The position numbers and the translations under genes were made by a program. Of a stretch of 64,000 bases of DNA, positions 16,963-24,211 are shown piece by piece. Within the stretch, counting starts at the first letter, position 1, and each line of letters opens with the position of its first letter. The notes beneath the pieces are model-generated. The model had not been told where the DNA came from. It worked only from the letters and a program-made list of their open reading frames with translations, and did no database searches. Source of the DNA: Pseudomonas migulae (GTDB lineage: Bacteria; Pseudomonadota; Gammaproteobacteria; Pseudomonadales; Pseudomonadaceae). The stretch covers positions 3,770,501 through 3,834,500 of the forward strand of contig NZ_JALJWR010000001.1 of assembly GCF_024169315.1 (NCBI RefSeq), in the 5' to 3' direction.

Positions 16963-17329
16963 GGTTAAACACCGCTAGATAGCGTTTGTTTAAAACACTT
17001 CAAGGTTACTTCCGGAGAACTACAACACTTTGCGTCGTTGCTTACGGCTACGCCAGAATCCGCCGGCTTGTGCGCCTTGGGGGCGGTCGGTAACTTTATT
17101 CGTGTCACTGATCGTCAGTGGCCGGGTTTAGCAGCCCGCGGTTGTTAGTGAGGTGCATAGCGTTTCCTTCAGTCAGTATTCATATCCCTGCACTTGATGG
17201 TGGCTGTGCCTGGGGCGCCCCCCCCCGGGCGCGCCGGTTTGCTAGCTCCCCGGTCTGCTAACCCGCGCACAGCCGCCACCCTTCGTTCAGCAGCGACGTG
17301 TGAACGGCTCCATTTCAGGAGTTAGCAAA
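16963..17329 (+). ncRNA. Structured 5' leader, copy 1 (anti-RBS switch candidate)
   Basis: This ~370-nt segment is collinear with 18569-18934 (copy 2). In order it has a TTAAACA/TGTTTAA dyad, a near-invariant 67-nt block (17030-17096), a CACTG/CAGTG hairpin, and GTTTAGCAG at 17126. An outer stem GGTGGC-TGTGC / GCACA-GCC-GCCACC (17199-17209 with 17267-17280) encloses a GCGCCC/GGGCGC hairpin. Inside it, TTTGCTAGCTCC (17238-17249) is complementary, with one G-U pair, to the ribosome-binding site GGAGTTAGCAAA (17318-17329). CTGCTAAC (17255-17262) can pair with either GTTTAGCAG upstream or GTTCAGCAG downstream (17285). I infer a cis-acting RNA that controls translation of the ORF at 17330. Confidence 0.7.
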
Positions 17330-17458
17330 ATGTTGCACGCTCGTTTCACCTACCGTTTAGCTGCCGTTATCATTGCTTTTCCATTCCGATTGACCCTGTC
17401 GTCAAACACGAATAACCTTGAATTAACACACTCGCCACACGTCCTGCCCAACGGGTAG
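17330..17458 (+). CDS. 42-aa ORF behind leader copy 1, function unknown
   Basis: ATG at 17330 follows GGAG with 8-nt spacing, and this ribosome-binding site is the one that leader copy 1 can mask. The predicted peptide has a short basic/aromatic start, a hydrophobic stretch (LAAVIIAFPF) and a polar tail, and is not related to the DUF6124 protein that follows leader copy 2. Its last ~29 nt overlap the structured RNA in front of the Abi gene. It may be a true small protein, a remnant left when a DUF6124-type gene was replaced, or only a spurious frame. Function unknown. Confidence 0.35.
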   Translation: MLHARFTYRLAAVIIAFPFRLTLSSNTNNLELTHSPHVLPNG

Positions 17459-17500
17459 GGTCCTGCCTCAAAGCAGGCGTGCAAAAGGCGAGTTTTTTTT
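17430..17500 (+). ncRNA. Compact structured RNA ending in oligo-T before the Abi gene (abiF-RNA-like candidate)
   Basis: A closing stem ACTCGCC/GGCGAGT (17430-17436 with 17487-17493) is followed at once by eight T residues. Inside are a CACG/CGTG stem (17438-17441 with 17478-17481) and two hairpins. One is CCTGCCC/GGGTAGG (17443-17459) with a 3-nt loop; the other is CCTGC/GCAGG (17462-17477) with a 6-nt loop. It ends 15 nt before the Abi_2-type gene. Small structured RNAs adjacent to abiF genes (the abiF motif) have been described and are thought to act with the protein. I infer this is such an RNA or its functional equivalent; it could also be a simple terminator. Confidence 0.5.
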
Positions 17501-17515
17501 GCCTGGAGTTTGACC

Positions 17516-18426
17516 ATGGCCAAGCCGGCTATCGCAGCAAAGCTCCCCTATGCGAAGACCGCGTTTACCCCCCAGGCATTGCTCGCCAAGCTGAAAATGC
17601 AAGGTCTGATCGTCAACGATGAGGCCATGGCCCTTAAATACATTGCGTATGTAGGTCATTTCCGTCTGAAGGGATATTGGTTTCAGCTGCAAGATCCAGC
17701 GACCAAAAGCTTCCTGCCGAACACAACGTTCGAACATATCGCTGAGGCTATGAGTGCGATCGGGAAATCCGCGCCATTATTATGGAGTCGGCGGAAAGGC
17801 TAGAGGTTGCGGTACGCACTGTGATCTGCAATCTGCTGAGCCTCAAGTACTCTCCACATTGGTATCTGAAAAACGAGATTTTTGCCCCGAAAGGACGTGT
17901 TGGCATCGGGCAAATGCTGTCGAAAATCGAGGGGGAGGTTGAACGTGCATCATCGCGACTGTACATAAAGGCTTACTACGACAGTTACGACGACCCCTAC
18001 CTTCCCCCCAGTTGGGCCATGAGCGAATGCGTGACCTTGGGCACCTGGTCGAAAATTTTCGCAATGCTAAGAGATCCGGTTGATCGGAAAGTCATCTCGT
18101 CAAAATTCGGTATTACACAGGTAGAGGTTTTTGAAAGCTGGTTGCATGCATTAACAGTGCTTCGGAACATGGCAGCCCACCACGACCGATTCATCGATGT
18201 AAAAATTGGGGTTTCCCCAACCAACCTGAAGCTCAAAGGCATCAAATTCACCAATAACAAGACGGTCTACGCCTCGTTGACAGTGATTCATGTCTTGCTG
18301 AGTTCCATAGGATTTAACGGCACCTTCAAAGCGAGGCTTGCCTCAATGGAACAAAGGTATGGCTCCGCGCACTTCCAGCGCATGGGCTTTCCTGAGCTCT
18401 GGAAGACTGACGCCAAAGGCTGGTGA
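17516..18426 (+). pseudogene. Abi_2 / AbiF-AbiD-like HEPN protein, interrupted by a -1 frameshift
   Basis: Two overlapping frames together make a ~303-residue Abi_2-family protein, the usual length. The first part starts at ATG 17516 after GGAG and has the family segment KYIAYVGHFRLKGYWFQLQ. The second part continues as YECDREIRAIIMESAERLEV and carries the HEPN RNase motif RNMAAH (from 18163), then PELWK near the end. The frames join if one base is restored close to 17746 (before TAT GAG). Abi_2 proteins give abortive phage defence or act as toxins. As sequenced the protein would stop at about 17803, so it is broken unless the shift is a sequencing error or is bypassed. It is flanked by the two leader copies. 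Confidence 0.8.
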
Positions 18427-18568
18427 TTACGGAGAGGGTCACCAGTTGAAGTAAACGAGTTCGTTCACCTCAACGAGCTAAAAAAGCAAAAGGATAAGCG
18501 CATGTCGGCACCTGCCAATGCCGCACAATCACCTTTGGAAGTTGGTAAGAAGCGCCAAGATTTTTGCT

Positions 18569-18934
18569 GGTTAAACACCGCCCAGCAGCGCTTGTTTAAA
18601 CCGCCTCAAGGTTACGTCCTGCAAGCTACAACACCTTGCGTCGTTGCCTACGGCTACGCCAGAATCCGCCGGCTTGTGCGCCTTGGGGGCGGTCGGTAAC
18701 TTGGTTCGTGTCACTGCTCATCAGTGATCGGGTTTAGTCGCTCGCTGGTAATTGAAGTTGCACAAGCTTCTGTCAGACAGGTATTTCCTACCTGCATTTG
18801 ATGGTGGCTGTGCGTAGGGCACCTTCGGGTGCGCCGGCTTCTTCAATTCCCCGGTCCGACTAACCTGCGTACAGCTGCCACCCCTTCGTTTAGTCGGCGA
18901 AGTGTTGTCAGCATCACTCAAGGAATTGAAGACC
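18569..18934 (+). ncRNA. Structured 5' leader, copy 2, in front of the DUF6124-type gene
   Basis: Collinear with copy 1 (constant offset of 1605-1606 nt). It has an outer stem GGTGGC-TGTGCG / CGTACA-GCT-GCCACC (18803-18814 with 18868-18882), with the same 3-nt bulge, and an inner GCACC-TTCG-GGTGC hairpin. TCTTCAATTCC (18840-18850) is a perfect 11-bp complement of the ribosome-binding site GGAATTGAAGA (18922-18932). AATTGAAG also occurs upstream near 18750 as a possible competitor. CGACTAAC (18857-18864) can pair with GTTTAGTCG at 18732 or at 18888. The paired sequences differ from copy 1 but complementarity is preserved, which supports real RNA structure. Confidence 0.78.
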
Positions 18935-19330
18935 ATGTTCAAAGTCACACCCAACCCGCCAGACACCGACCCAATCTCCCCCTACGCAAGCCTCGACTCA
19001 AACAAACTCAACGAAGCCGCCGAACGCGCCCTCGACCATCACTTCCCGCGAACCGAACCCAAACCACCAAAGCGCAACGGCCAGCTCTTCGCTGTCTGCC
19101 CCGGCATCAACACCGAATCCCTCCTCGCCAACGCCTCGGAAGACCTGCTGTCCATCAGCGCCATCGCCGCCGACCTCGCAGACGATGTGGACGGCTCACG
19201 CCGCTCCGTAGCCCTGGCGCTCAGCCGCATGGCCGACGGCGTCCATTTGTTGGTGGAGCGAGCGTTGGATCATCTGGATGAACCCGAGATGGCAGCAATT
19301 TTCGCCCAGCAACAAAGCCGCATCAGCTAA
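18935..19330 (+). CDS. DUF6124 (formerly DUF3077) family small protein
   Basis: A 131-aa protein of a family common in Pseudomonas and of unknown function. It has a proline-rich start, then KLNEAAERALDHHF, a central LFAVCPGINTESLLANASEDLLSI segment and a helical C-terminal half (SALALSRMADGVHLLVERALDHL-like). The frame is open from 18902, but ATG 18935 follows the GGAATTGAAG ribosome-binding site that the leader can mask, so I use it. No signal peptide is seen, so it is probably cytoplasmic. It is followed by a strong terminator. The paired leader suggests its translation is tightly regulated. Confidence 0.8.
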   Translation: MFKVTPNPPDTDPISPYASLDSNKLNEAAERALDHHFPRTEPKPPKRNGQLFAVCPGINTESLLANASEDLLSISAIAADLADDVDGSRRSVALALSRMADGVHLLVERALDHLDEPEMAAIFAQQQSRIS

Positions 19331-19342
19331 ACCGCACCCACA

Positions 19343-19384
19343 AAAAAATGGGCACCCAACCCAGTTGGCGTGCCCATTTCTTAT
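19343..19384. terminator. Bidirectional terminator between the DUF6124 gene and hupB
   Basis: A stem AAATGGGCAC/GTGCCCATTT with an inner CCAAC/GTTGG pairing is flanked by A-rich sequence on the left and T-rich on the right. This gives a rho-independent signal on both strands for the two convergent genes. Confidence 0.85.
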
Positions 19385-19418
19385 TCCGCTCCCGCGCTAC
19401 GCGGGAAGTCGGTCGGTG

Positions 19419-19694
19419 TTACGGATTGACACTGTCTTTCAACGATTTGCCTGGCTTGAATGCAACGGTGTTGCTGGCCTTGATTTTCACTGGCTCACCG
19501 GTTTGCGGGTTTTTGCCGGTGCGGGCTCCGCGGTGGCGTTGCAGGAAGGTGCCGAAGCCTACCAGCGTCACGCTGTCCTTGCGGTGCAGAGCGCCGGTGA
19601 TTTCTTCGAGAACGGCGTTGAGTACGCGGTTGGCCTGCTCTTTGGTGAGATCTGCTTTTTCCGCGATGGCGGCGGCGAGTTCTGGTTTACGCAT
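19419..19694 (-). CDS. hupB: HU-type DNA-binding nucleoid protein
   Basis: A 91-aa HU/IHF-family protein that bends and compacts DNA as a dimer. It has the N-terminal helical pair (KPELAAAIAEKADLTKEQANRVL), the DSVTLVGFGTF strand region and the arm motif ARTGKNPQTGEPVKI with the intercalating-proline position, then NTVAFKPGKSLKD. The length matches HU. It is a single-gene unit with its own promoter in the ~190 nt before the rubredoxin reductase gene. The adjacent rubredoxin and ubiquinone genes match the P. aeruginosa hupA neighbourhood, so the hupA/hupB label is a naming choice. Confidence 0.93.
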   Translation of the reverse strand: MRKPELAAAIAEKADLTKEQANRVLNAVLEEITGALHRKDSVTLVGFGTFLQRHRGARTGKNPQTGEPVKIKASNTVAFKPGKSLKDSVNP

Positions 19695-19886
19695 TAGTGA
19701 AGCCCCTTTGACGGTTTTTTGTTGTTATGTCCGTGCTGTTCTCGTTGGAACAGCGCCCAAAGCGCCGCAGGTGCTCTACTCTGCGGCAGACGGGAGTGAG
19801 AATGGCACGCACGGAAGAGCCGCGCCAGTCTCGGCGCGACGTTTGTAGGGGCAAAAGCGGGGTGATTCCGACAGAACGACCGGTAT

Positions 19887-21035
19887 TTACGCCAGCAGCG
19901 GTGGAAGCTCTTTGTTCAGTGCGAGTTTTTCCATCACCGCCGTGCCTGTCAGGGCATAACCGAGCAGTTTTCCGCCGGCATCGCGGCATAAAACCTTGAG
20001 GTCAGCGCCCTGCCCTTCCACGGTCCAGACACCCTCCAGACCTCGTGGCGGCGGCGAAACCACCAACGGGCAAACCGGCGTTTTGACGGTGATCGGCATC
20101 GCGCCGTAGCTCACCGCTGTCGGGTTTCCGGCGAGGGTCTGTGCCAGCGCTCTCGCACAGCTCATGAGGGGCATGACGTACAACAGATTCAGCCCATCGA
20201 CTTCGGCGCAGTCGCCCAATGCGTAGATATTGGCGTGAGAGGTTTTCAGGTGACGGTCGACCACCACGCCGCGATTGACCTGGACGCCGGCCGCAGCCGC
20301 CAGGTCGATGCGCGGACGCAGACCGATGGCTGACACCACCACGTCGCACGGGATGACCTGACCATCCGACAGATGCGCTTCCAATCCATCCTCAACACGC
20401 TGCAAGCGGTTGAGCACCGGCCCGAGGTGGAAACGTGCACCCAGGCTTTCCAGCCCGGCCTGGACCGCAGCGGCAGCCGCCGGGTGCAACAAGGTCGGCA
20501 TGACCTGTTCGCACGGTGCAACCAGTTGCACCTCGTAACCGCCGAGGATCAGATCGTTGGCGAATTCACAGCCGATCAAGCCCGCACCGAGCAACAACAC
20601 CCGACGCTTGCCGGCCGCTGCCGCGCGAAAACGTGCGTAGTCTTCGAGGTCGTTGATTGGGAACACGGCATCGGCCGCATCGCCTTCGATGGGCACGCGC
20701 ACGGTTTCAGCGCCCCACGCCAGGATCAGGTCGCGGTAGATCACCGATTCTTCGCCGATCCACAGGCGCTTGTGGCCAGGGTCGATGCCGCTGATGCGCG
20801 TATGGGTGCGCACTTCGGCCTTCAGTTGCTCGGCCATCGCACCCGGTTCGGCCATGCTCAGGCCGTCGGCGTCTTTGTTTTTGCCGAAACCGGTGGAGAG
20901 CATCGGTTTGGAGTAAGAGCGCCCGTCATCGGCGGTAATCAGCAGCAGCGGGGTTTCGCTATCGAGTTTGCGAAACTCCCGGGCCAGGTTATAGCCAGCC
21001 AGCCCGGTGCCGACGATCACGACAGGTGCGTTCAT
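19887..21035 (-). CDS. rubB: Rubredoxin-NAD(+) reductase (FAD-dependent)
   Basis: A 382-aa pyridine-nucleotide-disulfide-oxidoreductase-type flavoprotein that passes electrons from NADH to rubredoxin. It has an N-terminal FAD-binding [14 protein letters not shown]ossmann motif, a second Rossmann motif [13 protein letters not shown] for NAD(H) around residue 145, and a C-terminal FAD motif [11 protein letters not shown]. It lies 20 nt after the rubredoxin gene, so the pair is an operon. In Pseudomonas this pair serves alkane oxidation in some species and oxidative-stress defence in others; no alkane hydroxylase is seen here. Confidence 0.93.
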   Translation of the reverse strand: MNAPVVIVGTGLAGYNLAREFRKLDSETPLLLITADDGRSYSKPMLSTGFGKNKDADGLSMAEPGAMAEQLKAEVRTHTRISGIDPGHKRLWIGEESVIYRDLILAWGAETVRVPIEGDAADAVFPINDLEDYARFRAAAAGKRRVLLLGAGLIGCEFANDLILGGYEVQLVAPCEQVMPTLLHPAAAAAVQAGLESLGARFHLGPVLNRLQRVEDGLEAHLSDGQVIPCDVVVSAIGLRPRIDLAAAAGVQVNRGVVVDRHLKTSHANIYALGDCAEVDGLNLLYVMPLMSCARALAQTLAGNPTAVSYGAMPITVKTPVCPLVVSPPPRGLEGVWTVEGQGADLKVLCRDAGGKLLGYALTGTAVMEKLALNKELPPLLA

Positions 21036-21055
21036 TCCTTACTCCTCTAAAAGTC

Positions 21056-21223
21056 TTAGTTGATTTCGATCATTTCGAAATCCATCTTGCCGACACCGCA
21101 GTCCGGGCACAGCCAGTCTTCCGGCACGTCTTGCCACAGAGTGCCCGGCGCAATGCCGTCATCCGGCCAGCCGTCGGCTTCGTTATAGATCAGGCCGCAG
21201 ACCACACATTGCCACTTTTTCAT
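21056..21223 (-). CDS. rubA: Rubredoxin
   Basis: A 55-aa iron protein with two CxxC-type iron sites, CVVCGLIY near the start and CPDCGVGK near the end, four cysteines in total. The [10 protein letters not shown] loop and [10 protein letters not shown] are diagnostic. It carries single electrons between the reductase encoded 20 nt downstream and an unknown acceptor. P. aeruginosa has two rubredoxin genes at this place; only one is present here. Confidence 0.96.
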   Translation of the reverse strand: MKKWQCVVCGLIYNEADGWPDDGIAPGTLWQDVPEDWLCPDCGVGKMDFEMIEIN

Positions 21224-21424
21224 TCAGTTACTTCCTCAGGATTCAGGCTTATTGCCGGCGCGAACGGTCGATGGTTGCAGCGTTGCCGTCCGGCTCAGGG
21301 CGTTTTGTACTGATCGGGCCCGGCAGATGCAAGCCTGTTCGGCGCAATGGCGCGCCGGCTCAATCAAAATCGCCGAGTGACATGGTAAGCTCGCCGCCTC
21401 ATTTGCTGCCAATAATGACTCACT

Positions 21425-21976
21425 GTGCCGCACTCAAAACCTCCCTTCTGGCTTCCCCAAAGCCGACTCGCGCCCCTCCCCGACGCTACTACCCTCGACT
21501 GGCTGTTCGACGAAGGCTCGCTGACCCGCCGGCTGATCCGTCTGTCGAATGACGGTTTCAGCGTCACGCCATTGTTCGAAGGCTGGCAACCGCTGCGCGC
21601 CGACGAATGTGCGGCGCTGGATCTGGCCGAAGGCAGCGAAGGCTGGGTGCGCGAGGTGTATTTGCGCGGCCACGGCGAAGCTTGGGTGTTTGCCCGCAGT
21701 GTGGCGGCGCGTAGCGCGTTGCAGGGCGACGGGTTGCACATGGACGAACTGGGTAGCCGCTCGCTGGGCGAGTTGCTGTTTTGCGATCAGGCATTTCAGC
21801 GTCGCGCCATCGAGGTTTGTCACTATCCTCAGGAATGGCTGCCGATGGAGTGCCGGGCACCCGAACTGTGGGGCCGTCGCTCGCGCTTCGACCGTGACGC
21901 CTTGAGCGTGCTGGTGGCCGAGATCTTCCTGCCGACCTTGTGGCTCGCCACTCGCGCCCACCCGGAGAACTGCTGA
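21425..21976 (+). CDS. ubiC: Chorismate pyruvate-lyase UbiC
   Basis: A 183-aa enzyme that splits chorismate into 4-hydroxybenzoate and pyruvate, the first committed step of ubiquinone synthesis. It shows the family pattern [15 protein letters not shown], the [17 protein letters not shown] core with the catalytic-arginine region, and LGELLF. The start is GTG 21425; no better ATG exists close by. The stop overlaps the ubiA start (TGATG), so the two steps are translationally coupled. Confidence 0.93.
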   Translation: MPHSKPPFWLPQSRLAPLPDATTLDWLFDEGSLTRRLIRLSNDGFSVTPLFEGWQPLRADECAALDLAEGSEGWVREVYLRGHGEAWVFARSVAARSALQGDGLHMDELGSRSLGELLFCDQAFQRRAIEVCHYPQEWLPMECRAPELWGRRSRFDRDALSVLVAEIFLPTLWLATRAHPENC

Positions 21977-22866
21977 TGTACCAGAGCCTGCTCAAGTCCC
22001 TGAACCGCTTGAACCCTCGGGCCTGGGATTTCATTCAGTTGACGCGCATGGACAAGCCGATCGGCATTTACCTGCTGCTGTGGCCGACGCTGTGGGCGCT
22101 ATGGATTGCCGGTAAAGGTTCGCCGTCGCTGGCCAACGTGGTGATTTTTGTCCTGGGCGTGGTGCTCACCCGCGCCGGCGGCTGCGTGATCAACGACTGG
22201 GCGGACCGCAAGGTCGATGGCCATGTGAAGCGTACCGAACAGCGCCCGCTGCCGAGCGGCAAGATCAGCTCCAAAGAAGCTCTGGTGTTCTTTGCATTGC
22301 TGATGGGCGTGAGCTTCCTGCTGGTGTTGTGCACCAACGCGGCGACAGTCTGGCTGTCGTTCGGCGGCTTGGCGCTGGCCTTCACTTACCCGTTCATGAA
22401 GCGCTACACCTATTACCCGCAAGTGGTGCTGGGCGCGGCGTTTTCCTGGGGGATGCCGATGGCGTTCACCGCCGAAACCGGTGAACTGCCGGCGGCGGCG
22501 TGGTTGCTGTGGATCGCTAATCTGATGTGGACGGTGGGCTACGACACGTATTACGCGATGACGGATCGCGACGACGACTTGAAGATCGGTGTGAAATCCA
22601 CGGCGATTCTGTTTGGCGAGGCGGACCGAGTGATCATTCTGACCCTGCAAGGGTTGGCACTGGGTTGCCTGTTGCTGGCCGGGTCGAAATTCGAGCTCGG
22701 TGGCTGGTTCCACTTGGGCTTGCTGGCGGCGGCGGGCTGTTTTGCGTGGGAGTTCTGGTACACACGCGGCAAGGACCGGATGCGTTGCTTCAAGGCGTTT
22801 TTGCACAACCACTGGGCGGGGTTGGCAATTTTTGTCGGGATCGTGCTGGATTACGGATTGCGTTGA
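21976..22866 (+). CDS. ubiA: 4-hydroxybenzoate octaprenyltransferase UbiA
   Basis: A 296-aa inner-membrane prenyltransferase that attaches the polyprenyl tail to 4-hydroxybenzoate. Both aspartate-rich motifs are present: NDWADRKVD near residue 75 and [12 protein letters not shown] near residue 195. Eight or nine hydrophobic helices fit the family. ATG 21976 overlaps the ubiC stop; the frame extends upstream inside ubiC but this start gives the normal N-terminus ([20 protein letters not shown]). Confidence 0.95.
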   Translation: MYQSLLKSLNRLNPRAWDFIQLTRMDKPIGIYLLLWPTLWALWIAGKGSPSLANVVIFVLGVVLTRAGGCVINDWADRKVDGHVKRTEQRPLPSGKISSKEALVFFALLMGVSFLLVLCTNAATVWLSFGGLALAFTYPFMKRYTYYPQVVLGAAFSWGMPMAFTAETGELPAAAWLLWIANLMWTVGYDTYYAMTDRDDDLKIGVKSTAILFGEADRVIILTLQGLALGCLLLAGSKFELGGWFHLGLLAAAGCFAWEFWYTRGKDRMRCFKAFLHNHWAGLAIFVGIVLDYGLR

Positions 22867-22875
22867 GGCGGCTGA

Positions 22876-22923
22876 CATCTTCGCGGGCAAGCCTCGCTCC
22901 TACAAGGGGAGAGCGAGGCTGCG
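22876..22923. repeat. Degenerate REP element
   Basis: TTCGCGGGCAAGCCTCGCTCC followed by a partial inverse arm (AGCGAGGCTGCGGA). It lies between convergent ubiA and the secreted-protein gene. Confidence 0.75.
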
Positions 22924-22936
22924 GAGATTGAACTCG

Positions 22937-23323
22937 TTACATCTTCGGCCCTTGGAGGATGTGCCACTTGTCCATTTTCTTGTCGCCTGTCATGTCTCCT
23001 GGCTTCTTGTCTTGAACGAAGTAGTACAGCGGCTTGCCATCGAACGCCCACTGCATCGTGCCATCGTCACGCTTGATGACGGTCCACTTGCCTTCATCCT
23101 TATCGGCCGCGGTGGCTTTGAGCGGCGGCCAGTTTTCTGCGCACTTGCCGGTGCACGCCGACTTGCCGCCCGTGTCGTTGTCAAAGGTGTACAACGTCAT
23201 GCCCTTGTGGTCGACCAACATGCCGTCTTTCACCATGCCCGGATCTGCGGCGAAGGCCATTGTCGGCAGCGTTAGCGCAGCAGTGACCAGCAGCGCCTTC
23301 CAGGATTGAGCGATGTGCTTCAT
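22937..23323 (-). CDS. Secreted COG4315-type repeat protein (Yx[FWY]xxD motif)
   Basis: A 128-aa protein with a cleavable signal peptide (ALLVTAALTLPTMAFA) and two copies of the 'secreted repeat of unknown function' (PF03640-like). Copy one has the motif TLYTFDNDTGGKSACTGKCAENWPPL; copy two ends in KPLYYFVQDKKPGDMTGD. The two cysteines in SACTGKC are conserved in the family. The function is unknown; homologues are periplasmic or exported. It is divergent from phoB across a 153-nt region with a Pho box, so phosphate control of this gene is possible but unproven. Confidence 0.85.
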   Translation of the reverse strand: MKHIAQSWKALLVTAALTLPTMAFAADPGMVKDGMLVDHKGMTLYTFDNDTGGKSACTGKCAENWPPLKATAADKDEGKWTVIKRDDGTMQWAFDGKPLYYFVQDKKPGDMTGDKKMDKWHILQGPKM

Positions 23324-23404
23324 GGAAACCTTCCTTTTGCGGTTGTCAGGATTCGGACTTAGAGCTTAGTTCAGGATCATGACAATCGCCGGGCGACTAA
23401 AATA

Positions 23405-23422
23405 CTGTCACACGACTGCAAT
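23405..23422 (+). promoter_or_regulatory. Pho box upstream of phoB
   Basis: CTGTCAC-ACGA-CTGCAAT matches the two-heptamer PhoB site (CTGTCAT, 4 nt, CTGTCAT) with three changes. It lies 55 nt before the phoB start, consistent with autoregulation. Confidence 0.7.
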
Positions 23423-23476
23423 AATTCCGTTATCTAATGCGGCGCAAGACAGTTAAATGACAAGAGGATTAATGGC

Positions 23477-24166
23477 ATGGTTGGCAGGAGCATTCTGATC
23501 GTCGACGACGAAGCGCCCATTCGCGAAATGATCGCCGTTGCGTTGGAAATGGCCGGCTATGACTGCCTGGAGGCCGAGAACTCGCAGCAGGCCCACGCCA
23601 TCATTGTCGACCGCAAACCGGACCTGATCCTGCTCGACTGGATGCTGCCCGGCACCTCCGGCATCGAATTGGCCCGCCGCTTGAAGCGCGATGAGCTGAC
23701 CGGGGACATCCCGATCATCATGCTCACCGCCAAGGGCGAAGAGGACAACAAGATCCAGGGCCTGGAAGTCGGCGCCGACGACTACATCACCAAACCCTTT
23801 TCCCCACGCGAACTGGTGGCGCGCCTGAAGGCTGTGCTGCGCCGTGCCGGCCCGACCGATGGCGAGGCACCGATCGAAGTCGGCGGCCTGCTGCTGGACC
23901 CGATCAGCCACCGCGTGACCATCGACGGCAAACCGGCCGAGATGGGCCCGACCGAATACCGCTTGCTGCAATTCTTCATGACCCACCAGGAACGCGCCTA
24001 CACCCGTGGCCAGTTGCTGGATCAGGTCTGGGGCGGCAACGTGTATGTCGAAGAACGCACCGTCGATGTGCACATCCGTCGTCTGCGCAAAGCCCTCGGC
24101 GATGCCTACGAAAATCTGGTACAAACCGTGCGCGGCACCGGCTACCGCTTTTCTACCAAAGCCTGA
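23477..24166 (+). CDS. phoB: Phosphate response regulator PhoB
   Basis: A 229-aa OmpR-type response regulator that activates phosphate-starvation genes by binding Pho boxes. The receiver domain (residues 1-120) has the acidic pair DDE, the phosphorylated aspartate in LLDWMLPG and the conserved lysine in YITKPFSP. The winged-helix domain (130-229) ends with [15 protein letters not shown] and [11 protein letters not shown] 23477 has AGAGG at proper distance. A Pho box precedes it, and phoR follows after 45 nt. Confidence 0.97.
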   Translation: MVGRSILIVDDEAPIREMIAVALEMAGYDCLEAENSQQAHAIIVDRKPDLILLDWMLPGTSGIELARRLKRDELTGDIPIIMLTAKGEEDNKIQGLEVGADDYITKPFSPRELVARLKAVLRRAGPTDGEAPIEVGGLLLDPISHRVTIDGKPAEMGPTEYRLLQFFMTHQERAYTRGQLLDQVWGGNVYVEERTVDVHIRRLRKALGDAYENLVQTVRGTGYRFSTKA

Positions 24167-24211
24167 TCCGGACCTTTCCCGCCCGACAAGCTGACAAGGA
24201 CGCGCGTTCAA

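Noticed and set aside
18502..18699. A 65-codon ORF across the conserved block of leader copy 2
   Set aside because: The equivalent frame in copy 1 has a stop (TAG where copy 2 has CAG) and no start, while base-pairing is conserved in both copies, so RNA function is the better explanation.
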